Shown piece by piece: positions 1 to 8,503 of a stretch of 64,000 nt of DNA (position 1 is the stretch's first letter; each line of letters begins with the position of its first letter). The stretch comes from Rhizobium etli_C (GTDB lineage: Bacteria; Pseudomonadota; Alphaproteobacteria; Rhizobiales; Rhizobiaceae), in assembly GCF_014198605.1 (NCBI RefSeq), contig NZ_JACIHU010000004.1. One strand, given 5' to 3'. Made by a program: the position numbers and the translations under genes. The notes under the pieces were generated by a model, which searched no databases, was not told the origin of the DNA, and saw only the letters and a program-made list of their open reading frames with translations.

Positions 1-1787
1 AGGCCCAAATCCTGCCAGGCGCGTGCCTGGCGGCAGGCCTCGTTCAGCACCCAGAGGCCGAGGGGAACGATGAGGCCGGTCTCTTCGGCGAGCGGGATGA
101 AATTGACGGGCGGCACCCTGCCCTTTGCCGGATGGTTCCAGCGGACCAGCGCCTCGATGCCGGTGATGCGGCAGGTGGCGACATCGACCTGCGGCTGATA
201 TTCGAGGAACAGCTGATCGCCTGTTATCGCCAGGTGAAGCTCCTCCTGCTCGCCGAGCGGCATGCCGACCGGTGTATCGGCGCCGTCGTGATGCTGCAGC
301 GTATTGCGGCCGAGCTGCTTGGCGCGGTACATGGCGCGGTCGGCATTGGCGAGGAGTTCTTCGGCGGTTGCGCCGTCGACGGGGAAGGCGGCAACGCCGA
401 TGCTCGAGGTGATGGCGATCTCACCGCTCTCGCTCTGCATCGGCCGGTTGATCGCCTTCTGCAATTCGCGCAGGCGCCGCGCGATGCCGGCGTCGTGGCT
501 AGACTGGTGGACGAGCACCACGAGGAATTCGTCGCCGCCGAGCCGCACCACCATATCCGAGGCGCGGACGCTGTTGGCCATGCGGGTGGCGATCTCCTTC
601 AGCACTTCGTCGCCGGCGGCGTGGCCGCGGCCGTCATTAATATCCTTGAAATTGTCGAGATCGATATAGGCCACGGTGACCTTGCGGTTGTTGCGCCGGG
701 CTTGATCCAGAATATTTGCCAGCCGCTCCTTCAGGAAGGCGCGGTTCGGCAGGCCGGTCAAATCATCATGATGGGCCATGAAATGGATGCGGTCATCGAC
801 CCGCTTGCGCTCGATGGCGATGCCGGCGATGTGCGTAGCGAGCGCCACCAGCTTCATCTCATGCTCGGTGGGATGGCGGACTTCCCTGGAATAGAGCGCG
901 AAGGTGCCGAGCACATTATTCTGCGAGGTGGCGATCGGCGTCGACCAGCAGGAGCGGAAGCCGAAGGGGGCAATCAGCGCGCGGAAATCCTCCCAGAGCG
1001 GATCGCTCATCACGTCTTCGACGATTACGGTCTGGCCGCGCCAGGCGGCGGTGCCGCAGGAGCCGACCTTGGGGCCGATGGTGACGCCGTCGATCAGGCG
1101 GCTGTAGCCGCCGGGCAGATTGGGAGCCACCCCGTGATAGAGCCTGGTGCCCTCGCTGTCGAGCAGCAGCACCGAACCGTCGATGCCGGTCAGCTGCGCC
1201 TCGATCATCAGCACCAGCGCTTCGAGGATCATCGGCAACGGCTCGTTGCGGGCGATCATTTCGAGCAGTTTCGCCTGGCCGCGATGGAGATCCTCCTGGA
1301 GTTTGCGTTCGGTGATATCGCGGGAAACACCGATCAGCCCGACGATTTCGCCGCGATCGTTGCGCAGCGGAATCTTTGAGGTCAGCCGGCAGACCGGCCG
1401 GGGGCTGCCGGGAAGAACAACCGTTTCCTCCATGTCGATCCGGGCCTGGCCGGTCGCCATGATCTGCTGCTCGATATCGAAATGACGGCGCGCTACCTCG
1501 AAATCGAACAGATCGAAATCGCGCTTGCCGGTGATCTCATCGGCACTCCCGAAGCCAAGGTTGCTGGCGGTGACGGCATTGGCGAAGACGAAGCGGCTGT
1601 CACGATCCTTGACGTAGAGGAAATCCGGCAGTTCGTGGATGATCGCTTTCAGGCGCAGGTTCTCGACGCCTTCGGAGAGGTGGTGGGCGGTCGACGCCAT
1701 CATTGCCTCGGTCGCGGCAACGAAGCGCCGCGTTTCGGCCGTCAGGGCCTCGGCCGATTCCCATCGCCTGGCACTTGGTTCGTGCAT
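1..1787 (-). CDS. PAS-GAF-GGDEF-EAL cyclic-di-GMP signalling protein (3' end outside window)
   Basis: Reads leftward from an ATG at 1785-1787 and runs off the window edge, so about 595 residues are visible and the EAL domain is cut. In order I see a PAS domain (about residues 35-140, ending in a typical PAC stretch GEIVGLIGVSRDITERK), a GAF domain (about 160-310), a GGDEF domain with an intact LGGDEFLVVL signature near residue 415, preceded by the DLDNFKDIND metal and substrate motif, and the beginning of an EAL domain (GIEALVRW near residue 545). No transmembrane segment is seen, so a cytosolic sensor is likely. The intact GGDEF suggests diguanylate cyclase activity, and the EAL signature suggests possible phosphodiesterase activity as well; which dominates cannot be told. 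The input signal is unknown. Confidence 0.9.
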   Translation of the reverse strand, partial: MHEPSARRWESAEALTAETRRFVAATEAMMASTAHHLSEGVENLRLKAIIHELPDFLYVKDRDSRFVFANAVTASNLGFGSADEITGKRDFDLFDFEVARRHFDIEQQIMATGQARIDMEETVVLPGSPRPVCRLTSKIPLRNDRGEIVGLIGVSRDITERKLQEDLHRGQAKLLEMIARNEPLPMILEALVLMIEAQLTGIDGSVLLLDSEGTRLYHGVAPNLPGGYSRLIDGVTIGPKVGSCGTAAWRGQTVIVEDVMSDPLWEDFRALIAPFGFRSCWSTPIATSQNNVLGTFALYSREVRHPTEHEMKLVALATHIAGIAIERKRVDDRIHFMAHHDDLTGLPNRAFLKERLANILDQARRNNRKVTVAYIDLDNFKDINDGRGHAAGDEVLKEIATRMANSVRASDMVVRLGGDEFLVVLVHQSSHDAGIARRLRELQKAINRPMQSESGEIAITSSIGVAAFPVDGATAEELLANADRAMYRAKQLGRNTLQHHDGADTPVGMPLGEQEELHLAITGDQLFLEYQPQVDVATCRITGIEALVRWNHPAKGRVPPVNFIPLAEETGLIVPLGLWVLNEACRQARAWQDLG

Positions 1788-2000
1788 TACCCCATTCTCC
1801 CCGGCCCCGCAGTCGTCATTTCCCTTCAAAGTAGTCCTGAAGTCCTTCGGCTTGCTTAAGTGAAAGAGTGAACAACACGCCAAGATAAGCGGCAAGATCC
1901 TGCCCTCAACCTCGGCGGCAACCGTAATTTCGCGCGCCGGGGAAAGGTGTGTGCCAAAAGAAGACAGGCGGGATGGCACGTTTCCTGCTAGAGGCGGGCA

Positions 2001-3386
2001 ATGACAGGAGCGCCCGGAATGCCTTCACGCCGCGACATGCTTCTCTTTCTCGCCGCCTCGGCGGTCGCGGGCGGGACCTCGCGCGCGTTTGCCTCGCCGC
2101 TGACGGCTGCTGCCCAGCCCGATCTGCGCGGTGCGATCGACGCGGTGGAATATCGCGCCATTCCCGAAAGCGGCGACCGCAGGGCCCGCAACCTGGAGCA
2201 GATGATCAAACAGGCGGCGGCCGAGAACGTGCCGGTCTTCCTGCCGCCCGGCACCTACCGGATCTCCAATCTCACCTTGCCCGACAATACCCGCATCACG
2301 GGCGTGCCCGGCGCCTCACGGATCGTCTACACAGGCGAAGGCCACCTGTTCGCGGCCGAGAATGTGCGGCGCATCGAGCTTTCCAATCTGGTCATCGACG
2401 GCGGCAACCGCTGGCTCGGCGATTATGCCGGCGGGCTCGTGCAATTTACCGGCGTCGACGAGGTGCTGATCGACAATTGCGAAATCGGCGGCAGCCGCAA
2501 GCACGGCCTGCAGCTGGAGCGTTGCGGCGGACGGATCGAGCGCAGCCGCATCTCGGGTGCGGCCCAAGCCGGGCTCTACGCCGTCGATTCCGCCAATCTT
2601 TCGGTCACCGGAAATGCGATCGCCGATTGCGGCAATGGCGGCATTCTCGTGCATCGCTGGAAGAAGGCGGAAGACGGCACGATCGTTTCCGGCAACCGGA
2701 TTTCCAACATCCGCGCCAATGACGGCGGCACCGGCCAGAACGGCAACGGCATCAACATCTTCCGCGCCGACGGGGTGATGGTTGTCAATAACCATATTTC
2801 CGACTGCGCCTTTACGGCGATCCGCGCCAATTCGGCCTCGGACATCCAGATCAGCAGCAACCAGTGCCGGCGCTCCGGCGAGACGGCGATCTATGTCGAA
2901 TTCGCCTTCGAAGGCGCTGTGGTCTCCGCCAATCTGATCGACGGGGCGGCCAACGGCATTTCGATCGCCAATTTCGACGAGGGTGGCAGGCTTGCGAGCG
3001 TCACCGGCAACGTCGTGCGCAACCTGACGCTGAAGGGCCCCTACCAGCACGAGGTCGGCTTCGGCATCGGCATTGCGGCGGAGGCCGATACGCTGGTGTC
3101 GGCCAATGTGATCGAAGGGGCGCCGCGCTGGGGACTGCAGATCGGCTGGGGCGCCTATCTGCGCAATGTCGTCGTCAGCGGCAATGTGGTGCGCAAGGCC
3201 CCGGTCGGCTGCGCCGTCTCGGTCGCCGCCGGCGCCGGCACCGCCGTCATCACCGACAACGTCTTCCACGAAACCACCGACGGCGCGGTTCTCGGCTTCG
3301 AGTGGGAGAAAAAAGTCTCCGGCGAGATGGCGGACGGCAGTTCGCCCTATGCCCAGCTCACCGTCGAGCGAAACCGCGTGTCCTGA
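2001..3386 (+). CDS. TIGR03808-type Tat-exported parallel beta-helix protein
   Basis: 461 residues. The N-terminus has a twin-arginine signal (SRRDMLLFLAASAVAGG) followed by an Ala-rich cleavage region, so folded export to the periplasm is expected. The rest is built of repeated short units of the pectate-lyase/right-handed beta-helix kind (for example NLVIDGGNRW, NAIADCGNGGILV, NVVRNLTLKG), with an early NLEQMIKQAAAENVPVFLPPGTY segment typical of the family first turn. This matches the rhizobial TIGR03808 Tat-translocated repetitive protein family as I recall it. No catalytic residues can be assigned and the substrate is unknown; a carbohydrate-binding or lyase-like role is only a guess. It faces the PEBP gene convergently. 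Confidence 0.85.
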   Translation: MTGAPGMPSRRDMLLFLAASAVAGGTSRAFASPLTAAAQPDLRGAIDAVEYRAIPESGDRRARNLEQMIKQAAAENVPVFLPPGTYRISNLTLPDNTRITGVPGASRIVYTGEGHLFAAENVRRIELSNLVIDGGNRWLGDYAGGLVQFTGVDEVLIDNCEIGGSRKHGLQLERCGGRIERSRISGAAQAGLYAVDSANLSVTGNAIADCGNGGILVHRWKKAEDGTIVSGNRISNIRANDGGTGQNGNGINIFRADGVMVVNNHISDCAFTAIRANSASDIQISSNQCRRSGETAIYVEFAFEGAVVSANLIDGAANGISIANFDEGGRLASVTGNVVRNLTLKGPYQHEVGFGIGIAAEADTLVSANVIEGAPRWGLQIGWGAYLRNVVVSGNVVRKAPVGCAVSVAAGAGTAVITDNVFHETTDGAVLGFEWEKKVSGEMADGSSPYAQLTVERNRVS

Positions 3387-3465
3387 AAGGCCCGGCCAAA
3401 ACGCTTCGCGCTTTTCGCGACAGCCTTGCAACGGCAGATGACTGCTGGCCGCGTGGCGCCCTTGC

Positions 3466-3930
3466 TTACTGCGTCTGATAGGTGCCGGTCACGCTCGCTT
3501 CCGCCAATGTGTGTTTCCTTGCCTCCGCCCACATGGCGTTGATGCCGGCGGCATCCGGAATCGAAATCGTCGGCACGTCGAGAGCGGCGAGGCGGAAGAT
3601 GTAGTGGTGCGGGCGATCGCCTTGCGGCGGCTGCGGGCCGTCGTAACGGGCATTGCCGAAATCGTTCTTGTAGAAGCGCGGCGCCTGATCCGGTGCGGTA
3701 TCGGCGCTTTCGCCGAGTGCAGTCCACTGCGCCGGGATATTGGCGATGCCGCAATGGCGGAAAGTGCCGCGCGGGGCGTCCGGATCCTCGACCACCAGTG
3801 CAAAGCTCCTGGTCTCGGCGGGAGCGCCGCTCCAGACAAGCGGCGGAAAGAGATTCTCGCCCGCGCGCGCATATTTCTTCGGGATCGGCCGATCATGCGC
3901 AAAGGCCTTGCTGATCAATGTCAAAGTCAT
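3466..3930 (-). CDS. YbhB/YbcL family Raf kinase inhibitor-like (PEBP) protein
   Basis: 154 residues, the usual length for bacterial PEBP proteins. Family landmarks are visible: FPPLVWSGAPAETRSFALVVEDPDAPRGTFRH (read in two parts, the DPDAP motif and the following His) and a later GDRPHHYIFRLAALD segment. There is no signal peptide, so cytosolic. Bacterial members bind small anionic or hydrophobic ligands, and their physiological role is poorly defined. The ATG at 3928-3930 is preceded by GGAGAATGTC, a good ribosome site, and lies downstream of a 17-bp tandem duplication. The gene follows the 79-aa gene at 3979-4218 in the same direction and the two may be cotranscribed. Confidence 0.9.
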   Translation of the reverse strand: MTLTLISKAFAHDRPIPKKYARAGENLFPPLVWSGAPAETRSFALVVEDPDAPRGTFRHCGIANIPAQWTALGESADTAPDQAPRFYKNDFGNARYDGPQPPQGDRPHHYIFRLAALDVPTISIPDAAGINAMWAEARKHTLAEASVTGTYQTQ

Positions 3931-3949
3931 GACATTCTCCTTTATCTTT

Positions 3950-3983
3950 CTCCTTTGTCCTTCAGGCTCCTTTGTCCTTCAGG
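3950..3983. repeat. Perfect 17-bp tandem duplication (two units)
   Basis: The unit CTCCTTTGTCCTTCAGG occurs at 3950-3966 and again at 3967-3983 with no mismatch. On the minus strand each unit contains AAAGGAG, and a third AAAGGAG follows just before the PEBP start, so several Shine-Dalgarno-like copies lie upstream of that ATG. The second unit overlaps the stop codon of the 79-aa gene. Confidence 0.9.
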
Positions 3984-4218
3984 AACGACCGCCTCCCTTC
4001 TTATGTTCGCTTTCCTGATTGCGGCCGCGCATGATCGTGCGATCGTCGCTCCCCGTATCCGGGGCGGGCTTCAAATCCTTGCCTTTCCGCTGCGCCTGCC
4101 TCACCTGCGCATTGCGCTGCAGATCTGCTGCGGCGTCGAAATCTTTGTCGGCATTTGCCGTTTTCTCGCGTTTTTCGATGACGCGAAGCTGCTGTTCATG
4201 CGTCTTCTTCCCCGTCAT
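3979..4218 (-). CDS. Small basic hypothetical protein
   Basis: 79 residues, rich in Lys, Arg, Gln and Asp, hydrophilic throughout with no signal peptide or membrane segment. The N-terminal half (EQQLRVIEKREKTANADKDF) looks helical; the C-terminal tail is Gly/Lys/Ser rich and probably disordered. The start at 4216-4218 is preceded by AGGAGGAATGTC, a strong ribosome site, which is the main support for it being real. I do not recognise a domain. It is followed by the PEBP gene after the 17-bp tandem repeat. Function unknown. Confidence 0.7.
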   Translation of the reverse strand: MTGKKTHEQQLRVIEKREKTANADKDFDAAADLQRNAQVRQAQRKGKDLKPAPDTGSDDRTIMRGRNQESEHKKGGGRS

Positions 4219-4434
4219 GACATTCCTCCTGTCTCAGCGCGCCCCTGCCTTTAGGGTCGAACCCGCCGGCCTTCTCATTGTTCCCCGGGCCGGGGAAATG
4301 TGCTTCCGACCAATGGCGATTTCCGGCATTACGCAAGCCGCATCAAAAGCTTTTATCGTCCCATCAGCGGCGAGGACTTTTTCGAGAGAGATCCGGCGTT
4401 TACGGTTTCTCCGACACATCGACGGGGTATGGCC

Positions 4435-5100
4435 ATGCTGACAATCTACGGAGTCTATCGATCGCGCGCCTCCCGCGTCTACTGGATGGCGCATGAGCTC
4501 GGGCTCGAATTCCGCTCCGTTCCGGTGCTGCAGGCAAGGCGGCTCGCCGATCCGCTCTCCGGAGACGCGCCGCTCAACACGCACTCGCCCGATTTCGCTG
4601 CCGTCAATCCGATGGCGCAGATCCCCAGCATTCGCGACGGCGACCTCGTCATGCACGAGTCGCTGGCGATCAACCTCTACCTCGCCAGCAAACATGGCGG
4701 GCCGCTTGCCGGACAAACCGTCGAAGAAGACGGATTGCTGACGATGTGGACGATCTGGGCGGCCTCGCAGGTCGAACCGCATTCGGTCAGGATCGTGCTC
4801 ACCTATGATAATGGGCTCGAAAACAGCCAGGAGGGCAAGGAAGCGATCGCCGCCGCCTGCTACGGGCTGCGCCGGCCACTTGCGGCGCTGGAAAGCCATC
4901 TCGCCGGTCGGCAGTGGATCGTCGGCGACCGCTTCACCGTTGCCGATCTCAACATCGCCGAGGTGCTGCGCTACGCCCAGAGCGAGACGGCGCTTTTCGA
5001 TGCCCATCCGCACATCAATTCCTGGATCGAGCGCTGCCAATCGCGCCCCGCCTATAAGAGAATGCAGGAGACGCGCGGCAAGGAGCCGATCGAGGTCTGA
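4435..5100 (+). CDS. Glutathione S-transferase family protein
   Basis: About 221 residues from ATG 4435 (ATG 4429 is two codons upstream; GGGG at 4424-4427 gives better spacing to 4435). The open frame extends back to 4300, but that extension has no GST features. An N-terminal thioredoxin-like domain starts MLTIYGVYRSRASRVYWMAH, with the cis-Pro and Ser/Glu glutathione contacts visible as AQIPSIRDGDLVMHESLAI. The C-terminal all-helical domain includes RQWIVGDRFTVADLNIAEVL, the N-capping box and Asp typical of GST folds. Expected to be cytosolic; the substrate is unknown. Convergent with the pit gene. Confidence 0.9.
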   Translation: MLTIYGVYRSRASRVYWMAHELGLEFRSVPVLQARRLADPLSGDAPLNTHSPDFAAVNPMAQIPSIRDGDLVMHESLAINLYLASKHGGPLAGQTVEEDGLLTMWTIWAASQVEPHSVRIVLTYDNGLENSQEGKEAIAAACYGLRRPLAALESHLAGRQWIVGDRFTVADLNIAEVLRYAQSETALFDAHPHINSWIERCQSRPAYKRMQETRGKEPIEV

Positions 5101-5179
5101 GGGCGACGGTTGAATCAGCGTGCCGTGCGCTCGAGCACGATCCGGAATTCTGGTCGGCACCGGCTGACATCACCGCCTT

Positions 5180-6184
5180 TTATTGCAGCAGCGATGCCAG
5201 ACCGTAGAAGGCTGCTGACACCGCTGCAGCCGCCGGCATCGTGACAATCCAGGCGATCACGATGTTCCCAGCCAACCCCCAGCGCACGGCTGAAACACGG
5301 CGTGCAGCGCCCACTCCGATGATTGCGCCGGTGATGGTGTGCGTGGTCGAGACGGGAATGCCGAGCCAAGTCGCCCCGAACAGCGTCAATGCTCCGCCCG
5401 TCTCGGCGCAGAACCCCTGCATCGGATTGAGCCGCGTGATCTTCGACCCCATGGTATGAACGATGCGCCAACCGCCAAAGAGCGTTCCGAGCGCCATCGC
5501 CGCTTGGCAGGAAATGACCACCCAGAACGGCACGTAGAAGGTCGAGCCGAGATATCCCTGGCTGAACAGGAGCACTGCGATGATGCCCATCGTCTTCTGC
5601 GCATCGTTTCCGCCGTGGCCGAGCGAATAAAGCGAAGCTGAAACGAACTGCATCACGCGAAAGGTTCGATCGACCGCATAGGGCGTCTGCCGAATGAACG
5701 ACCACGAGACGGTGAGCACCAGCAGCAGCGCCAGGAAGAAGCCGATGGCCGGGGAAAGGAAAATCGCACCGACCGTCTTGAGAAGCCCGCTCCAGACAAT
5801 CGCGCTGAAGCCCACCTTGGCCAAACCGGCGCCCACCAGTCCGCCGATAAGCGCATGCGACGAGCTGGACGGAATACCGAAGATCCAGGTGAGAATGTTC
5901 CAGATGATCGCCCCCATCAGCGCGGAGAAGATCACTTGCGGCGATACGATCGCTGGGTCGATGATGCCGGTCCCCAGCGTCTCGGCCACATGCAAGCCGA
6001 AAAACAGGAAGGCGATGAAGTTGAAGAATGCCGCCCAGGCGACTGCATATTGTGGTCGAAGCACGCGGGTCGACACAATGGTGGCGATGGAATTGGCCGC
6101 ATCGTGGAGGCCGTTGAGAAAGTCGAAGAAAAGGGCGACAAGAACCAGGCCGGCGAGCAGCGGGAAGGCGAGAGACGCATCCAT
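5180..6184 (-). CDS. pit: Low-affinity inorganic phosphate transporter, PiT family
   Basis: 334 residues, polytopic inner-membrane protein. Both family signature repeats are visible: the N-terminal copy FLNGLHDAANSIATIVSTRV and the C-terminal half signature SLGHGGNDAQKTMGII. PiT proteins carry metal-phosphate in symport with protons. The start ATG overlaps the stop of the upstream DUF47 gene by one base (TGATG), so translational coupling is likely, the same arrangement as the orfA-pit operon described in Sinorhizobium meliloti. A PHO-box-like site lies upstream of the operon, and in S. meliloti PhoB represses orfA-pit under phosphate limitation; the same is inferred here. Confidence 0.95.
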   Translation of the reverse strand: MDASLAFPLLAGLVLVALFFDFLNGLHDAANSIATIVSTRVLRPQYAVAWAAFFNFIAFLFFGLHVAETLGTGIIDPAIVSPQVIFSALMGAIIWNILTWIFGIPSSSSHALIGGLVGAGLAKVGFSAIVWSGLLKTVGAIFLSPAIGFFLALLLVLTVSWSFIRQTPYAVDRTFRVMQFVSASLYSLGHGGNDAQKTMGIIAVLLFSQGYLGSTFYVPFWVVISCQAAMALGTLFGGWRIVHTMGSKITRLNPMQGFCAETGGALTLFGATWLGIPVSTTHTITGAIIGVGAARRVSAVRWGLAGNIVIAWIVTMPAAAAVSAAFYGLASLLQ

Positions 6185-6828
6185 CAGACGTTCTCGATGA
6201 GGATGCCGCTGATTTCATTGGCGACATCCTCGAAGCGGTCGACGACTTTCTCCAGCTCCGCGTAGATTTCGCTGCCGATCAGGTAGGCCATCGCATTGCC
6301 GGCGGCGCCATGATGCAAGAACAGCTCCTTCAGTCCTTGGTCATAGAGTTCGTCCGAACGGCCTTCCACCCGCGTAACCTCTTCCGCAATAGCGGAAAGA
6401 CGCTGCGCATTGGCGCCCACCCTGTCGAGAAGCGGTATCGCTTCGGCGATCAGCTCCGCGGCCTTGACGATTTCGCCGCCCATCTGCTGCATGAGCGGAT
6501 CGAAGCTCGACTGCTCGAACAGGCGGATGGTCTTGACCGTCTTGTGCATCATGTCGATCGCATCATCCATCGACTGGATCAGGTCCTTGATGTCGCCGCG
6601 GTCAAAAGGCGTGATGAAGCTTCGACGGACGGCGAGAAGGACTTCGCGGGTGACATCGTCGGCTTCGTTTTCCAAAGCGACGATGCGTTCGCAGTTTTTC
6701 TCGACGTCATTGCCTTTCAAAAGTTCGTTCAAGGCGTGCGCCGCAGCAACGACGCTCCTCGAGTGGGTGGAAAACATTTCGAAGAACTTATCTTCCCGTG
6801 GCATCAGCCTGCGAAAAATGCTCATCAT
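6184..6828 (-). CDS. DUF47 (PhoU-like) Pit accessory protein
   Basis: 214 residues, all-helical and PhoU-like in pattern, beginning MMSIFRRLMPREDKFFEMF, which is the standard opening of rhizobial DUF47 proteins. The family contains repeated Glu/Asp-rich helices (here CERIVALENEADDVTREVL and the later EVTRVEGRSDELYDQGL). DUF47 genes are commonly coupled to pit and are thought to modulate the transporter; the mechanism is not settled. First gene of the two-gene operon with pit (one-base overlap). The start lies 28 bases from a PHO-box-like sequence. A second ATG directly after the first makes the exact start uncertain by one codon. Confidence 0.93.
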   Translation of the reverse strand: MMSIFRRLMPREDKFFEMFSTHSRSVVAAAHALNELLKGNDVEKNCERIVALENEADDVTREVLLAVRRSFITPFDRGDIKDLIQSMDDAIDMMHKTVKTIRLFEQSSFDPLMQQMGGEIVKAAELIAEAIPLLDRVGANAQRLSAIAEEVTRVEGRSDELYDQGLKELFLHHGAAGNAMAYLIGSEIYAELEKVVDRFEDVANEISGILIENV

Positions 6829-6855
6829 GCCAGCGGACCTTCCTCGTGCGGCTGA

Positions 6856-6873
6856 TTGTCATAAATCTGTCAT
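6856..6873 (+). promoter_or_regulatory. PHO-box-like site (PhoB binding)
   Basis: TTGTCAT at 6856-6862 and CTGTCAT at 6867-6873 are separated by AAAT. The rhizobial PHO box is two CTGTCAT repeats with a 4-base spacer, so this is 13 of 14 matching. It lies between the divergent DUF47-pit operon and the NUDIX gene. The repeats read in the direction of the NUDIX gene (start 52 bases downstream), while for pit the site would sit over or next to the promoter, which fits repression. Confidence 0.75.
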
Positions 6874-6924
6874 AAACACGCCCGGACAGTTGAAGCAACA
6901 GGCAAATTCGGCACACTCATTGTC

Positions 6925-7476
6925 ATGAAGCCCGCAAAAAAACGCAGCAAGCCCCGGCCGGACAAGTCTCAGCCATTGCTGCGGCAGCTTGCCGCCGTCC
7001 CGGCCAAGTTGTTCTCCGGCGCCTTCCGCCAACAATACGGCGCGCTCTGCTTCCGCCACGCCAAAGGTGGAGCCGGGATTGAGATTCTGGTGATTACATC
7101 GCGCGAAAGCGCGCGCTGGGTTATTCCGAAGGGATGGCCGATGAAAGGCAAAAAGCCTTTCGAAGCGGCGGCAATCGAAGCCTGGGAGGAGGCCGGCGTG
7201 AGCGGAGCGGTGAGGAAGAAACCGGTCGGCCACTATACCTATCTGAAAGAATTGGACGACGGCGACGTCGTCCCCTGCATCGTCGACGTGTTCCAGGTCG
7301 AGATCACCGAGGTCAGCGACGGTTTCAAGGAGCATGGCCAGCGGGCTCTGGCATGGGTCAGCCCCGATGAGGCGGCAAGACGTGTTCGCGAGATCGAACT
7401 CAAGTCGCTGCTCGTGGACTTCAAGGTTCGCGGCCGCAAGAAGGCCGCCCGCAACAGATCAAACCCGGAAGGATAA
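6925..7476 (+). CDS. NUDIX hydrolase
   Basis: 183 residues. The NUDIX fold is recognised from VIPKGWPMKGKKPFEAAAIEAWEEAGV (residues split here as the GWPMKGKKPFE part and the catalytic helix AAIEAWEEAGV). The catalytic helix keeps the E-x-x-E-E-x-G core, but the usual REUXEE arginine is replaced by Ile, as seen in the DIPP-like subgroup acting on diphosphoinositol polyphosphates, diadenosine polyphosphates or polyphosphate. No signal peptide. The N-terminus is Lys/Arg rich. The substrate cannot be deduced. It sits directly downstream of a PHO-box-like site in activating orientation, which would fit a phosphate-salvage role (inference). Confidence 0.88.
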   Translation: MKPAKKRSKPRPDKSQPLLRQLAAVPAKLFSGAFRQQYGALCFRHAKGGAGIEILVITSRESARWVIPKGWPMKGKKPFEAAAIEAWEEAGVSGAVRKKPVGHYTYLKELDDGDVVPCIVDVFQVEITEVSDGFKEHGQRALAWVSPDEAARRVREIELKSLLVDFKVRGRKKAARNRSNPEG

Positions 7477-7494
7477 GGCAAAGGCGATTACAGG

Positions 7495-8391
7495 CTATCG
7501 GAACAGCGCCAGCGTGCCGGCCATTTCCTGACGGATCCAAGCCTTGAAATCCCTGACCTTCTTGGGCTCACGCGCACCCTCGGCGGTGATGAAATAATGG
7601 CCGAAGCCGGTCTTTGCGCGAATGCCGAAGGGGGCCACCAGACGGCCTTCGGCAAGCGCGAAGTGGGCAAGGGTCTGCCAGGCGAGCATGACGCCCTGGC
7701 CGGCGATCGCCGCATCGAGGCAGAGCGAGGCGTCGTTGAAGACGTGACGCGTCGCAAGCGTCGCGCCCGATAACCCCGCCTCGCGCATCCAGACCTCCCA
7801 GCTGAACATGGCGCGGCCATCCACCACGGCGGGCAATGCCAGGATATCGGCGGGTTTCGTCAGTCCCGCCGCCATCTCGGGCGAGCAGACCGGAAAGACC
7901 TCCTGTTGCAGCAGCAGTTCGGCCTTCACGTCAGGCCATTTGCCGGTACCGACGCGGATGCCGATATCGACATCGCCCAGCGCCGGATTGACGAGATTGG
8001 TCGTCGCATCCAGCCGCAGCTTGATGTCGGGATGACGCTCGGCGAAGCGGTCGAGCCGGCAGACGAGCCAGCGGGCGGCGAAGACCGGCGCCACGGAAAT
8101 GGTCAGGATCGTGTCGTCCTTACGGCTGGCGATCGACACCGCCGCCGAAAGGCGGGCAAAGCCCTCGTCGAGTGCTGAAAGCACCGGCCGGCCGGCTTCG
8201 GTGGCGATCATGCCGCGGGCGGTGCGCTCGAAGATCACCTGCCCCAGCTGCGCCTCGGCTTTGATCACCTGCTGGCTGACGGCGCCGACCGAGACGCCAA
8301 GCTCGTCGGCAGCCGCCTGCAGCGAGCCGAGACGGCCGACCGCCTCCAGCGCCCTGAGGCCGTTGAGATGGACCGCGTTGAGGTTCTTCAT
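7495..8391 (-). CDS. LysR-family transcriptional regulator (GcvA-like)
   Basis: 298 residues. The N-terminal winged helix-turn-helix is clear (LNGLRALEAVGRLGSLQAAADELGVSVGAVSQQVIKAEAQLG in two parts), followed by the type 2 periplasmic-binding-like effector domain (for example TISVAPVFAARWLVCRLDRF and GDVDIGIRVGTGKWPDV). This pattern is closest to the GcvA subgroup. Its stop is 19 bases past the convergent NUDIX stop. A small gene (8504) and the MmcQ/YjbR gene diverge from it, so these are candidate targets. Effector unknown. Confidence 0.92.
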   Translation of the reverse strand: MKNLNAVHLNGLRALEAVGRLGSLQAAADELGVSVGAVSQQVIKAEAQLGQVIFERTARGMIATEAGRPVLSALDEGFARLSAAVSIASRKDDTILTISVAPVFAARWLVCRLDRFAERHPDIKLRLDATTNLVNPALGDVDIGIRVGTGKWPDVKAELLLQQEVFPVCSPEMAAGLTKPADILALPAVVDGRAMFSWEVWMREAGLSGATLATRHVFNDASLCLDAAIAGQGVMLAWQTLAHFALAEGRLVAPFGIRAKTGFGHYFITAEGAREPKKVRDFKAWIRQEMAGTLALFR

Positions 8392-8503
8392 ATAGTTTTT
8401 CTATAGCAGAGCCGCGGTAAACTCAATTGAAAATCCGTCCGCGCAAGCCGACATTGAAGCATAGGATCATGACCCAGCACCGCTGGAGAAAGCGAGGCCT
8501 GCC

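Noticed and set aside
132..1379. Long open frame (415 codons) on the plus strand.
   Set aside because: It is antisense to the GGDEF protein and its composition (His/Ala/Gly-rich, no motif) is that of a shadow frame in GC-rich DNA.
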